Of a DNA stretch of 64,000 bases, positions 1-11,295 are shown in pieces. A model generated the notes under the pieces. The model saw nothing but the letters and a program-made list of their open reading frames with translations, had not been told where the DNA came from and did no database searches. A program made the translations under genes and the position numbers. Position 1 is the first letter of the stretch, and the number at the start of each line of letters is the position of its first letter. The DNA is from Cricetomys ansorgei (Eukaryota; Chordata; Mammalia; Rodentia; Nesomyidae): the NCBI GenBank assembly GCA_026225945.1, contig JAMJFZ010000679.1, forward strand, positions 62,001 through 126,000, given 5' to 3'.

Positions 1-383
<383 letters not shown>

Positions 384-384
384 T

Positions 385-423
<39 letters not shown>

Positions 424-424
424 G
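384..424. repeat. (TTTA)n microsatellite
   Basis: About ten uninterrupted TTTA units abut the tail side of a minus-strand B1. This suggests the tract grew from the A-rich tail of that SINE. Confidence 0.9.
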
Positions 425-563
425 GTTTTTCAAGACAGGGTTTCTCTGTTTTAGCTGTCCTGGAACTCACTCTGTAGACCAGGCTGGCCTCGAACTCACA
501 GAGATCCTCTTGCCTCTGCCTCCTGAGTGCTGGGATTAAAGGCGTGCGCCACCACTGCCTGGA
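424..563 (-). mobile_element. B1 SINE, antisense
   Basis: Read on the plus strand it runs from an 'agacagggtttctct' block through 'ctggcctcgaactcac' to 'gctgggattaaaggcg' and 'gccaccactgcctgg', a full-length reverse-complement B1. This is a 7SL-derived pol III SINE with no coding capacity. Confidence 0.93.
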
Positions 564-584
564 CAGTTGCTCAATTTTGTAAGA

Positions 585-601
585 AATGTGTGTGTGTGTG
601 T

Positions 602-645
<44 letters not shown>

Positions 646-779
646 CTACGAAAGCCAGAAGAGAATGTTGGATCCCCAGAAGTTGGAGTTACAGGCCCTT
701 ATAAGCCAGCCACTGTGGGGGCTAGACCTGAATTCCAGCAGCCAGAGCTCTTAACTGCCGAGCTATCTCCCCAGCCTGT
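585..779 (-). mobile_element. B3/B2-type SINE, antisense, with (TG)n(GA)n
   Basis: Reading minus, the SINE starts at the 'ggctggggagatagctc' equivalent near 779 and ends in a long GA tract (603-643) followed by TG repeats (585-601). The tRNA-derived head and a 'gttggagttacaggc' segment support the B3/B2 superfamily. The dinucleotide tract has expanded from the SINE's own 3' region. Confidence 0.85.
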
Positions 780-1254
780 TTTCTCCATATTTTAGTGTAG
801 TTTCCTGAACTGCAGAGCAGGGTCCAGGGTTCTTGCAGTTCACTGGTGGACGCCCCTGGAGGACACTACAGAAAGCGTTGCTGTGGTCCGGGCCTTCGGG
901 CCTTCGCCCCTCTGGGGGCTCCTGACCTGTCCCTGCCCCTCTTCACTCAGAAGGATGAACAAGGGAGGGATGCGGAGCCACTGCTCACTGTCATCTTAGG
1001 GCTTTTTTCACACTGAGGACTTTAGAATTTCTTCTAATGACCATCCCATTTAAGCTAAGTAAGCCAAAATCAGAACTAAGAGAAGACTTCTCCAAAGTGG
1101 TCCTGCCTGGAATTCATCTCCATTTATAACTGCTTTGAAGTGAAAAATGGCACTTTCCTCTCAGGCAAGATGGCCCTTCCAGGAATTGGTGGCAAGTGGG
1201 GACTTTTCATAACTGGCAGTTTAGGGTGACAAGGACAGTCATTCACCTTCCCTA
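780..1254. other. Unique sequence
   Basis: Mostly non-repetitive sequence with no recognised gene, RNA or element. Confidence 0.4.
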
Positions 1255-1470
1255 GAGCAGAGAGGCTAAGGTTGGCAGGCTTGAGGACAGCCTGGCCTCC
1301 TGAGCTAAATAATGAGCCTCTGCCTCTAAAACAAACCAGGACTGGTGTGCCTCCAAGCTCGTCAACCTGAATTCAATCCTCGCAGAAGGAGGCTGTAGCA
1401 GGAAGATGTCCGTAAGTTCAAGGCCAGTTTGATCTGTATAACTAGAACAGTGAAGAGCCTGTGTCTAATA
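1255..1470 (+). mobile_element. Degenerate B4/B1-related SINE
   Basis: Weak matches to the B1 core ('gttcaaggccagtttg') and to the tRNA-like 'cctgaattcaatcct' segment are ordered as in composite B4 elements. Divergence is high, so the limits are approximate. Confidence 0.45.
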
Positions 1471-1501
1471 GTTAATCAACCAATCTGTCTATTTTTAGTA
1501 T

Positions 1502-1604
1502 TTCAACATTGGTCTTTGAATATGGTATAGTTAAAAATGTAGTGAATTGATCTATCCTTAGTGCATCAACATTAATATTTGAACAGGAATAGTTAAAAGT
1601 CTAG
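1502..1604. repeat. Imperfect ~41-bp direct repeat
   Basis: The segments 1502-1542 and 1565-1604 share the order 'tcaacatt', 'tttgaa' and 'atagttaaaa' at a 63-bp offset. This looks like an old local duplication in AT-rich DNA. Confidence 0.6.
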
Positions 1605-1707
1605 CAGAACACGAAGGAATCAGAGAACATGTGAATGGTCAAGCACAGCCTGCCGAGCATATTCTGCTGGAAAAGAATTTATGTTGAAGCACACTTCCGC
1701 AGTGCAG

Positions 1708-1721
1708 CCAGAAGGTGGCAG
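1708..1721 (+). promoter_or_regulatory. Candidate CTCF-binding motif
   Basis: The 14-mer CCAGAAGGTGGCAG matches the widely used CTCF core CCASYAGRKGGCRS at 13 of 14 positions. It is preceded by 'gcagtgcag'. It lies outside any recognised SINE. Binding is inferred, not shown. Confidence 0.4.
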
Positions 1722-2090
1722 TCTTGTCTAGATGTCCACAGTAAACTGGAGCCCTGGTTTCTCAAGGCTCCAGGAACAAGGAAGTCCTCTACTGCCTCAA
1801 AACGCCTGAAAGTGGCTGCAAGTTTTAGATTTATTCTGTTCACTGTAAAGGCTTGATCGTCTTAATCTATAAAATGATTTATAAACAGATTAACAGAAAA
1901 AAAACTTATTACCTCCCCAAACACAGATTCTGCAGAGCACAAGGCTCAAGGGGATGCTGGTTAGCTGAACTGTATATAGAATTAACAAAGGCATAGAGGT
2001 TTCCAGTAATAGGGGGCAGGAAGTGGCTGCAGGCTCAGGGAGGAGTCCCAAAACAAGGATTTTCAGGTTACACAAAGTTCTCAAAGATGT

Positions 2091-2250
2091 GCCGGGAGGT
2101 GGTGGCACATGCATTTAATCCCAGCACTCGGGAGGCAGAGGCAGGTGAATATCTGAGTTCAAGGCCCAGCCTGGTCTACAGAGTGAGTTCCAGGACAGCC
2201 AGGGCAGAGAAACCCCGTCTCAAAAAAACAAAAATAAAAAATAAAAACAC
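2091..2250 (+). mobile_element. B1 SINE
   Basis: Full-length sense B1 beginning 'gccgggaggtggtggca', with 'aatcccagcactcgggagg', 'gcctggtctacagagtgag' and an A-rich tail interrupted by C and T. Confidence 0.93.
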
Positions 2251-2483
2251 AAAGTCCCCAAAGCAAGAACCACTGTGTGGGCAAGTATCAGATGCCAATC
2301 TTTCCTTCCTGTGAAAATATCTTCCCTGGGCAAAAGGAAGGTATGTCATAGGAAACCCTGTTTCTAACCAATGGCTGGCTAATGTGTATTCCCTTATAAT
2401 GCCAGCACCTTTTACAGAAGGGCAGCCTTCAGACCCGTTCCCATCTACAGAGACTCGTAGTTTCTCTGATAACCAACTCTAAC

Positions 2484-2628
2484 GCTGGGCATGGTTGGCG
2501 CATGCCTTTAATCCCAGCTCTCAGGATGCAGAGACAAGTGGATCTCTGAGTTCAAGCCCAGCCTTGTCTACAGACGGAGTTCTAGGCTAGCCAGGGAGGG
2601 CTAAGTAGAGAAACCCTGTCTCAAGAAA
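2484..2628 (+). mobile_element. B1 SINE, diverged
   Basis: Starts 'gctgggcatggttggcg' and ends 'aaaccctgtctcaagaaa'. It carries more substitutions than the copy at 2091 and is probably older. Confidence 0.88.
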
Positions 2629-2642
2629 CAATTCTAACATGC

Positions 2643-2644
<2 letters not shown>

Positions 2645-2692
<48 letters not shown>
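2645..2692. repeat. (CA)n microsatellite
   Basis: About twenty CA units with two interruptions at the 3' end, directly after the B1 tail. Confidence 0.95.
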
Positions 2693-2694
<2 letters not shown>

Positions 2695-2924
2695 TGGGGT
2701 GAGATAGTTTACTTACCCTACATATGGAATATCCAAGGTTCCCAGGTACTGGGCCACTTCTAAGGCCCTTCTGCCAAAGGAACATTACCCTGCTGCTGCA
2801 GCTACCCTGTCCTTGGGCTCCCTGAGAGGCCACTTCTCTATGTCTTCGTCTACTCAAAACAGGTTCAGGGGGAAGCATGAGGTATTCTGGTGCAGACAGG
2901 ATTGCCTGTCTGCTTTGGCTTTCT

Positions 2925-3012
2925 TAGAGAGGGTCTTAGACAGCCTAGACTGGCCTCAAACTCACTATGTAGCCAACAGTGACCCTCCAACTCGGGAGTG
3001 TCGCCGCTAACA
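2925..3012 (-). mobile_element. B1 fragment, antisense, degenerate
   Basis: The 'gactggcctcaaactcac' and 'tgtagcc' segments match antisense B1. The right part is badly eroded. Confidence 0.5.
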
Positions 3013-3848
3013 GCCCCATGCTCCCACACTCTGCTCCAGGCTGCAGATGCTCTGGTTACTCTCTGGATCTGAGGGATGACTCTTTCCTCCTTACCTAAGT
3101 GTCTGTGGCCAGTGAGTGGCAGCACCTTGCATCTGCTGAGTATCTCCGTCTCCTCGGGGCTGGTCCTGTAGCTAGGGCAAGCATCAGTCTCAAATGTCTC
3201 AGAGAGATGTTTGAGCGGGTATTGCTTTTTCTCTTTGGGTATAAAGAGTGACAGCTGTGAATTTTAAAACTCAATCAAAAATGACTCACTGAATACATCT
3301 TCATTTGTCCCAGGAGGTGAAGTGTTGTAGTTGCATAATTAATGAGGGAGAGTGTAAAGTGGGTTGGCAGAAGTAGATATTTATCTCCTAGAGTGTTCAA
3401 CTCTGCCTGGCAGAAAATGTTACTTGTGGCCAGAAAATCACCACAAAAATATGTAGTAGATTTTTTTCTGCTTACTTCGATCCTGAATATCTACCCAGTC
3501 ACTTCTGTCTTCACATCTCAGACATATTTTCCCAGGGTGCCCTGGTACTGATGTGGCATCATGGTTTGGCTGACAAAGCAACACACAGACAAAAGGAGCC
3601 AAAGCAGTCAGATCCAAACATAGTTGCACTGACACAGGCAGCATCCAAGCTAGTAAGAGAGACTCAGTTTAGGGCACCCACTGCTGCACACAACAGGTGC
3701 CATGCACTTCAAGGCATCCTGTTAATTATCTTGTCTATAGAAAGCTTGGGATGAATGAGGCAGAGGCTCCAAGTGCTCTGCACCATCTGAGGGCTGGACC
3801 CAGTCCCTGTACAGTATTGTTGGATCAATGGTTCCAGGTTAGAACATC
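3013..3848. other. Unique sequence
   Basis: No gene or element is recognised. The 123-residue frame starting at 3697 runs into the downstream SINE and is not evidence of a gene. Confidence 0.4.
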
Positions 3849-3849
3849 T

Positions 3850-4000
3850 GAGAAGCTAAGCATGGTAGTGCAGTGTCTAATCCCAGCGCTCGGGAGTCAG
3901 AGGCAGGTAGATCTCCATGAGTTAAGAGCCAGCCTGGTCTACTTAACAAATTTAGTCCAGTCCGGGCTACATAATGAGACCCTAGGCCCCCAGCCACAAC
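3850..4000 (+). mobile_element. B1/RSINE-type SINE, diverged
   Basis: Sense order 'gcatggtagtgcagtg', 'aatcccagcgctcgggag', 'gagccagcctggtctac' and 'gggctacataatgagaccc'. The last phrase is typical of the B4/RSINE1 lineage. Confidence 0.75.
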
Positions 4001-4165
4001 CAAAACAGCAACAAGGACCACACTTGAGCAACAGGAAGCTACAGGGTGTACATCAAGGGTTGTTTTGAGGGTATCCTGGAGGATTTCCATGAAACACAGC
4101 CCAGAGAAATCCTGGGAGGCCAAAGAGAGCAATGAGTGGCTGCTGGTACTGTTGCTTTGTCTTGC

Positions 4166-4312
4166 TTGGTTGGTTGGTTGGTTGAGACAGAGTATCACTG
4201 TGTAGCCTAGATTTGCCTGGTGTTTACTATTTAGTGCAGGCTATCCTCAAACTCATAATGCCCCTGCCTCTGCCTTCCTCGGCCTCCCAATTGAGTACAA
4301 GCTTAGAGTACA
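4166..4312 (-). mobile_element. (GGTT)n and antisense B1, degenerate
   Basis: A short GGTT tract (4167-4184) precedes an antisense B1 with 'gagacagagtatcactg' and 'cctgcctctgccttcctc'. An internal insertion or drift separates the two halves. Confidence 0.6.
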
Positions 4313-4354
4313 AACCTGTACTCTGATGCTGAGGTGCACAGGAAGTGTTTCTGG

Positions 4355-4500
4355 GCTGAGCAATGGTGGTACACACCTTTAATCCCAGCCCTTGGGAGGC
4401 AGAGGCAGGGGGATCTCTGTGAGTTCGAGGCCAGCCTGGTCTACAAAGAAAGTTTTAGGAGAGCCCTATGAAGAAAAAAGCTCTCTCAAAAAACAAGCAA
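4355..4500 (+). mobile_element. B1 SINE
   Basis: Sense B1 with a well-kept centre ('gtgagttcgaggccagcctgg') and an altered 3' third. Confidence 0.9.
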
Positions 4501-4508
4501 TAAAAAGC

Positions 4509-4568
4509 ATGTGTGTGTGTGTGTGTGTGTGTGTGTATACATATATACATATACATACATATATATAG
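4509..4568. repeat. (TG)n-(TATACA)n compound microsatellite
   Basis: TG repeats pass into alternating TATACATA units directly after the B1 tail. Confidence 0.9.
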
Positions 4569-4717
4569 TCTTGATCTACCTTAAGCCTAAATCATCCTCA
4601 AACTCACAGTTCTCCCACCTCAACCCCTGGAGTAAAGGAACTATAGGCATCTCCCAATAAGAAGGGTTTGTGGAAGAAGCAGGTGTAACCACCATTTCTA
4701 GCTATTTGGATGTTGCT

Positions 4718-4825
4718 ATTTGTTGTTGTTATTGTTTTGTTTGTTGCTGTTGTTGTTGTTTAATGACCTTGAACTCCTGATTCTCCTGCCTCTACTTCTC
4801 AAGTGCTAGGATTACAAGCAGTGAG
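4718..4825 (-). mobile_element. GTT-rich tract and antisense B1 fragment
   Basis: A run of GTT repeats (4718-4762) leads into 'gaccttgaactcctgatt' and 'gctaggattacaagca', an eroded antisense B1. The following TG/TATG-rich stretch reaches about 4880. Confidence 0.6.
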
Positions 4826-4879
4826 TGTGTATGTATGTGTGCATGCATGTGCATGTGCCTGTATGTGGTGTGTACGGGT

Positions 4880-6393
4880 GTAATACCTACCTTTAGGGTT
4901 AAAACTGCTTAGGTTAGCTGATAAAGAAGTGGTGTTGTGGCATCCTCATATACAAATGTCATTATCCTTTGCCCTCCCCCATACACAGAAATAAACTTTA
5001 AGGCTGACATGTTTCGGGGCAGATTTATATTTATTACAAGATTGAGTAGAAGAGAGAGAGCTGTCCCACAATTCCCTCCCCTCTAGACCTCCGCCATCAC
5101 CAGCACAGGGTTTGTGTCCTGTCATGTTTAGGTTGCACAGTGGGGAAGCAGAGTGGGTGGTGTCAATGTACATAAGGAAGAAGCCTACATCCTTAGACAG
5201 GATGAGCTGTGACAGAGATCTGCCAAGGAGAGTAAGGATCCTGGGCACCCTGTGGCCGCTTGTACAGCTGGAGGGACAGAAAATTGCGTTTTAACGGCCA
5301 GGAAGGTTGGTAGGTTGTCTTTGACAGTATAGCTGCATAGTCACTGTGTTTTCTGCTCTTAAAATAGAGCCACTGATGAAGCCCCAGGCAGGGTAGGGGG
5401 CTGAGACAGTGCTGTCTCAGTCATGCCCATCAGGGCATGCAGAGCTGGGGACTCACACACTGTCTTGTTTTATGAGAGTTATAACAGACATGCCACACTT
5501 CACTCCTCGCTCTGTTGTCACACTGTATGCTGTTGCACACAGATCCCAAAGCTGTCTGCCCCGAGGGGTTTAGGAGTTTGTATGTGGATCTGTGTTCTCT
5601 GGAGTCAAGACCTTTTTGTGTGTTCAGAGCTGAGGATGGAAGCTAGAGCAGTACTCACACTAAGTAAAGGCTCGCCGCTGAGCTAGAGCCTCGCTCTAGT
5701 GGTTTCTATAATAAAAACCACAGATACATACAATCTCAGCTCCTCATATATATTGGTTATATAATAAGCTCTTGCAGCTCTGAGGTCTTGTGGATTTTCT
5801 AGGGTTTCAAACTTCATTGGTAGGCAGTAGGTTCTTTTTTTTTTTTCCAGTAAAGCCTTACCCAGCCTTTGCATGTATAAAGAATATGAAAACAGAGTGA
5901 CTCTGTTTAAAGAAAAGGTATGAGGCTAGACACTACTTTTAGAGGTTTAGCCTACTCTCCTCAATAGTATCTAGTTTATGTCTGTAAAATTTCAGGGCTT
6001 TGTTAGATCCAGTCTGACCACAACACTTCTAACCCACTGCCTTTAAAACCAAGACCTGTGCAGGAGAAAGGCAAAGCAGCTTATATTTATAAGTGTGTCC
6101 GGGTATTGCTTGTTTTTCTTAAACGAGGATAGACTAAGGTAGGGGGTTTGCTGTGAGTGGATTAAGGTAGGGAAACTGAGGTCTAGAGGAGAGGACAAGT
6201 CCAAGAATATGGCGAGCAGGTGCCGAGTCCCGACGCTGTGCTCTCAGAGGAATGTGACGGGCAGAGCTGGTCCTACTTGGCCAGGCTGTGCAGGTCAGTT
6301 GAAATACTGAGTTAAGTATTTCTGATAAAGTTGAAAGGAATATTGTAAGAGGAAGGGGCACTGGAAAGCGAGATGTTTCAGAATAACAGAAGT

Positions 6394-6397
<4 letters not shown>
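4880..6397. other. Unique sequence
   Basis: About 1.5 kb without a recognised gene, RNA or element, apart from one 11-base T run near 5835. Several short open frames exist, none above about 100 residues and none with a recognisable domain. Confidence 0.4.

Positions 6398-6433
<36 letters not shown>
6398..6433. repeat. (GT)n microsatellite
   Basis: About seventeen uninterrupted GT units in otherwise unique sequence. Confidence 0.95.
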
Positions 6434-6434
<1 letters not shown>

Positions 6435-6845
6435 GTGCTGCCCTTTGGGAGGTCAGTATTTGCTCATGCAAAAAGCCAGGAAGAGGTTCCTGAAAGAAAT
6501 AGCAAATACAGATTCCTAGGAGATGGGAAAGGGACAAGTAATTCAGTGCAAGTTTGAGACTTGGATTGTAGAGCTCGTTTGTTACAGAACGGGAGCCGAG
6601 ACACGTTGCCAATTGCTACTGCCCACTGCACCCTCTACTTCCATGCATCAGTGCTGCTGTGGGCAAGCCTCAGTGAAACTGAAGCAAGTGCTGTCACATT
6701 TGTCAAATTCTACTTTGGACATACTTGGAAGAATGATCATCAGCTGTCCGGGTGAACGGTTGGTCTCTTTTACTTAATTACGTTCACCTTGGATGTGGTT
6801 AACTAAACAATGTTCCTTTGAGACTCCTTTTGGGGCCTCTAGCAT
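6434..6845. other. Unique sequence
   Basis: No gene, RNA or mobile element is recognised. Confidence 0.4.
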
Positions 6846-6872
6846 CTTTAAAAAATAATATTTTTAATGATT

Positions 6873-7055
6873 TTTAAAAATTTTATTTTATATGAATTGT
6901 TTTGTCTGCATGTATGTCTGAGTGAAGGTATCAGATCCCTTGGAACCAGAGTTACAGACAGTTGTGAGCTGCCATGTGGCTGCTGGGAACTGAATCCGGG
7001 TCCTCTGGAAGAGCAGCCAGGGCTCTTAACACTAAGCCATTTCTCCAGCCCTAGG
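6873..7055 (-). mobile_element. B3/B2-type SINE, antisense
   Basis: Reading minus from 7055, 'ggctggagaaatggctta' and 'ccagaggacccggattca' mark the tRNA-derived head. The tail side is an A/T-rich track on the plus strand. Good match to the B2/B3 superfamily. Confidence 0.88.
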
Positions 7056-7137
7056 ATCTTTGAGTATAAGAAAGTTGTGGTGTTTTCAATATTGGTAATA
7101 TTGGTAACTGTAGAAGAAAAATATGCAATATTTGCCT

Positions 7138-7188
7138 ATTTCTTTTCTTTTCTTTTCTTTTCTTTTCTTTTCTTTTCTTTTCTTTTGC
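7138..7188. repeat. (TTTTC)n microsatellite
   Basis: Ten near-perfect pentamers, making a pure polypyrimidine tract. Confidence 0.95.
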
Positions 7189-7264
7189 TTTACAAAATGA
7201 TCTTCAGTTCCATTCATTAAACAATAAGATCACCCTGGAAAATTAACAACAAATTTCACTAAGT

Positions 7265-7292
7265 TCTGACAACTAAATAATATCTGTATCTA

Positions 7293-7340
<48 letters not shown>
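7265..7340. repeat. (ATCT)n-(AT)n microsatellite
   Basis: A few TATC units followed by about 25 AT units. The tract is likely to be highly length-polymorphic. Confidence 0.95.
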
Positions 7341-7342
<2 letters not shown>

Positions 7343-7410
7343 AGTTTTAATCCATTCATCTGTTTATAGACATTTAGACTAGTTCTATCATAGCTGTCAA
7401 GAATAATACA

Positions 7411-7600
7411 CAGGCTGGGGAGATGGCTTAGTTGGTAAAGTTGCTTTACAAGCATGAGGACCTGAGTTCAAATCACCAGAACCCATGTGTTTAAAAAAAA
7501 AGAAAAAAAGAGCTAGGCCAGGCAACACATGCAATGGTAAGGTGGGTAGCAGAGACAGGAAAAGCCCTGGAAACCTTCTGGCCAGCCTGGAACTTGACTA
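7411..7600 (+). mobile_element. B4-type composite SINE
   Basis: An ID-like head ('ggctggggagatggctta', 'gaggacctgagttcaaatc') is joined to a degenerate B1-like right part ('ggccagcctggaacttg'). This is the layout of B4/ID_B1 elements. Confidence 0.8.
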
Positions 7601-7662
7601 ATTTTCATTAGTTGCTTGGTCAGCACACAAAAAAATAGGCTTCACTGTGACGTGTTCATACA

Positions 7663-7777
7663 TGTCAGGCTTTCCGACAGTACAAGTCGTTGGGGGGAGC
7701 AGGACCAGCCTGTTCCCCTCGGGGCTGAGCGGGATGGTGAGTATCAATGGCCTGACCACTCCCCCACCGGGAGAAAA

Positions 7778-7816
<39 letters not shown>

Positions 7817-8116
7817 CTGAGAGAACTGTCCAAGCAGGAACTCGCTTTTATCATTACAAGCCACCTTTTTATAGGCTGAGGGTGAATGGGAGGGTATAGG
7901 AGATGAGGAGAGGTGACATAGGGTGTGAGGTAAAGTGGAGTGAGGGGGAGATCCAGTAAGATTTTTACACGTAGCAGTTACTAGGCAGAGTCGCCACCAG
8001 AATAGGCTATGCTTACTCACCGTTATGTGGAACTAGAGGCTCAGAGACAGGCCTCTAAACTCAAGCTTGGTTTGAGTTTGGACCACAGGCCCCTCACCCA
8101 GCCATAAGGCCCAACA
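7663..8116 (-). mobile_element. Solo LTR with 6-bp target-site duplication
   Basis: On the minus strand this 454-bp unit begins TGTTGGG and ends CCTGACA, the TG...CA ends of a retroviral LTR. The 6-mer CATACA sits directly outside both ends (7657-7662 and 8117-8122), a perfect target-site duplication of the length typical of class II (ERVK/IAP-like) elements. Inside, reading minus, are a TATAAAAAGG box (7864-7873), a GATAAA poly(A)-signal variant (7847-7852) and a TG-rich stretch seen as CA repeats at 7781-7813. No internal retroviral genes flank it, so it is a solo LTR left by LTR-LTR recombination. Family assignment is an inference; the ends and the duplication are direct observations. Confidence 0.88.
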
Positions 8117-8221
8117 CATACACACATATTATTCTTTGTTCTTACTCCCCTCTCCACTGCCCTTCCCGTGACCCCTCTCTCCGTCTTGCTAGTTTCTCTT
8201 ACCACCTCCCAATTAATTCCC

Positions 8222-8385
8222 TGGAACTCAGTAAGTTCCAGGCCAGGGAAAGGGACCCCACCTCAAAGGTGGGAGACACCTGAGAGATGACAGCCAAAGT
8301 TGTCCTCTGACCTCAACATAAACATGTTGCATGAGCACAGGTGCATCTATCCATACATAATCACACAAGAACAGCACAGCCATAA
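8222..8385 (+). mobile_element. B4-type SINE, 3' part
   Basis: 'gtaagttccaggccaggg', 'gacacctgagagatgaca' and 'gtcctctgacctcaac' match the right-hand part of a B4 element. The head is missing. Confidence 0.65.
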
Positions 8386-8818
8386 CATAGCTGTGCAAGC
8401 ATGTCTGCAGTAAGGTGACTCACAGACCTTTAGTTCTACACCCAGAAGCTGTAGAGCTGGGCAGTGGTTTTGAGAAAACTTTACCCTGGCTTCCACAGTA
8501 ACTAAGCCAGTTTATATTCCTACCAGGTGGCTATAAGAGTTCCTCTTTCTCCACATTCCGGCCAGCATTTGATGTCATTTCTCCCTTGCATAATTCTTAT
8601 AAAGGTTAAAAATACCATATGTACAGTATTTAGCATGACGCTTGCATCATAAACATTTTATTATTACGCATTATTAAATAGTGCAAATCACAAACATAAC
8701 TGCAATAAGATTCAAATTTCAATTTTATTACAATTTTCATGTTATGCATAAATGTGTGTACAATGTATATGTTGTGCACACATACATTATATGTTGATTG
8801 TCCCTTCAGAAACTTCTA
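8386..8818. other. AT-rich unique sequence
   Basis: No gene or element is recognised. The 8640-8780 part is strongly AT-rich. Confidence 0.4.
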
Positions 8819-8819
8819 A

Positions 8820-9135
8820 TTTCAATTATTTTATTGTGTGTCTGTGTGTGTGAGTATAGGCATGTGCGTGCCATACCATGTGTGTGGCGGTCACAGGACA
8901 ACCTTGAGGAACCGGCTCTTTGCTTCCACACGGATGAAACAGCATCCCTCTTGCTTCAGCCACACTGCATACTCCAGGCCACTTGGCCTGCCTCCTGTTC
9001 CCCTGTAAGAGCGCTGGGATTGCAGATGTGCGCCACCAAATCTGGTCTTTCTACATGAGTTCTGGGGACTGAACTCAGCTCAGCGGGCTTGCCTGGCAAG
9101 CACTCTCACCCACTGAGCTATCTCACTGGACCCCC
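8820..9135 (-). mobile_element. B4/ID-type SINE, antisense
   Basis: Reading minus, the head 'agtgagatagctcagtggg' at 9128 is followed by 'ctgagttcagtccccaga', a B1-like middle ('cacatctgcaatcccag') and a TG-rich end. It is a full-length but diverged composite. Confidence 0.8.
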
Positions 9136-10215
9136 AGAAACACTCAGTGAGGTTATCTCTGAAGCAAAAACCTAAGGAACCAGAGAGGAAAGAGGTCACT
9201 TTCCAGTTTTCATGTCGTTCCTTTGGTATGCTTTCACTCTTTTTTAACCAAGAGTGCCAGAACCTCTTATAATAAATATGGATGAAAAATCCCGTTATGC
9301 AAAATCAAAACTATGAATTATTCTCCAATCTTAGGATAATGATATGCAAATGATTTATGAGAAAAACAAAAAGGTGAAGAATAAGGGTTTGGTTGGCCCA
9401 GAAAGAGAGCAGTCCAAGAGAACTCTCTCTATTCTCAAACTGTCAAAAGTCATCATGTAAAAGAGGGTCTGAATTTGCTTTATATCTAAAGAACAGACAG
9501 GTTATTTTTGCCAGGAACACATAAGTTCTCTGCTGACAAGAGTACTCCAAAGACACTGCCCCTGAAGTCAGAGTGCGCTTTAGGGCTACAGGGCTGTGCT
9601 GGGGAAGGTTAGGTCCCACCAGGAGCATGCAGCCACTTATCTTTCTTTGACCCTGATGGAGGACTGGCCCTCCTCCATTAGGAAAGGTCATCCTCTTCAC
9701 CATGACACTTGGAGAAGGATGTTCACAGAGAGGTGAGGGACGACGTGGACACCCACTTAGCCAGCCGGATCAGATGAGTCAACCGTGGTGATTAATTGGG
9801 TGAAAGGTATCATAGCCAGATTGCCCTCACATCTTGGAAACTTCAGGTCCTAGGATTCTCCTCCTAAGTCCAAGAGGTCTGGCAGTCCTCAACATTGGAA
9901 ATTTGAACATATTGTGCTCATTACCTACCCCATAATTAGTGCATATTTAGCCACAAACAAAGTAAATTACAGAGATGAAATTTCCCTCCCAACTATAAAA
10001 TCCCTAAATGGAATTAAATGGGAAAGGATTGTTACATGTATATTTATTTTTATGAAGTATGAAGTTACCCAGATATATATTTCATGACACTAAATCTCAG
10101 TTCAAAATGTGAATATTACTCAATACAGTACTTACTAAGGATAATTTTTATTTCCAAACAGATTCTCACACTCAATTTTTAAAAAAGTATTTTAGCATCT
10201 TTCCTGCATGAGATA
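9136..10215. other. Unique sequence
   Basis: Over 1 kb with no recognised gene or element. The 86-residue minus frame at 9443-9703 has no recognisable domain. Confidence 0.4.
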
Positions 10216-10217
10216 CT

Positions 10218-10530
10218 TTGTGTCACTATGACAAAATGCCTGGTACAAACTACTTGAAAGGACCAAAAGTTCACTTGGAGTCATGGTCAAAGTTTCAGTC
10301 CATCATGGCAGGGAGGGGTGGGAGTAGAGTCCCTCATACCATAGCAACCAGGAGCAGAGGCAGGGAAAGGATGGGCCCAGGTGAGACCAACAAAGGAGAC
10401 CTGCAACTCGCTTCCTCCAGACAGGGTGTACTTCCTGGATTGCCCCCTCCACATGCATATCCATCAGCACCAAGTATCCAACACATGAGTCTGTGAGAAA
10501 CATTTCATATTCAGATCACATCATAAAACT
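10218..10530 (-). mobile_element. ERVL-MaLR-type LTR, antisense
   Basis: 'cactatgacaaaatgcctgg' followed by 'gtttcagtccatcatggcag' is the antisense 3' end of a MaLR-like LTR, a common rodent family derived from ERVL. No coding sequence is retained. Confidence 0.65.
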
Positions 10531-10837
10531 TCATTATCCTTATTCTTTTCAAGTTCATTAACATATTCCAGATCTTAAGTGGATTGTCTTTTATGACCTG
10601 TCAGTATGAACTTAGCAAGTGAGCCTTAATTGGCTCAATCTGAGGAGTTTGACTTTTGTGGACTTTAGGAGTTGTACCTTCCCTGGAAGACAGAATACAT
10701 ACAAGAGAACTAAAGTTTCTCAAGCAGTGTGTTGGGCTAGTTCCAGTACCTGAGACATGACTTTTGAATGACAGCCCTTTCTAGAATGAAGTTAAAGCCA
10801 GCCAACCAAAGCAGAGAGCTCTGTAAGATACACCCGA

Positions 10838-10990
10838 GTTGGGCAGTGGTGGCACATGCCTTTAATCCCAGCATTTGGGAGGCAGAGGCAGGCAGATCTC
10901 TGTGAGTTCAAGGCCAGCCTGGTCTACAGAGTGAGTTCCAGGACAGCCAGAGTTACAACAGAGAAACCCTGTATCAAAAAAAAAAAAAAG
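10838..10990 (+). mobile_element. B1 SINE with A13 tail
   Basis: One of the best-preserved sense B1 copies in the window, with an almost pure A tail (10977-10989). It contains 'agttacaacagagaaa', a variant shared with the copy at 43646. Confidence 0.95.
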
Positions 10991-11144
10991 CATCTGGCTA
11001 GGAAACTGCACTGGACCCTAACACTTAAGAAGTTGTTGAGCTAAAGCTATTGCAGTCCTCAAAACATCTGTCCCTCTTTCCTTTGAAAACAGAATGTCAT
11101 TTTAGCTCAATGGAGGAAAACTTGGCCCGTGAAAACAGAAGAGT

Positions 11145-11290
11145 GAGCAGACGTGAGGTGTGATGACATACCTGCAAGTCAGCACTCCATGGGCTGAGGC
11201 CGGAGAATCACTGCAAGTCCAAGGCCAGCCTGGTCTACATAGTGAATTCTAGGCCAGCCAGGGCTACATATTGAGACCCTATCTCCAAAC
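11145..11290 (+). mobile_element. B1/RSINE-type SINE
   Basis: 'ccaaggccagcctggtctac' and 'gggctacatattgagaccc' identify a diverged sense element. It abuts another SINE downstream. Confidence 0.75.
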
Positions 11291-11295
11291 TACAC

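Noticed and set aside
7598..8020. 140-residue minus-strand open frame
   Set aside because: It runs through the solo LTR and its CA/TG repeats (a Cys-Val run) and has no retroviral or cellular domain.
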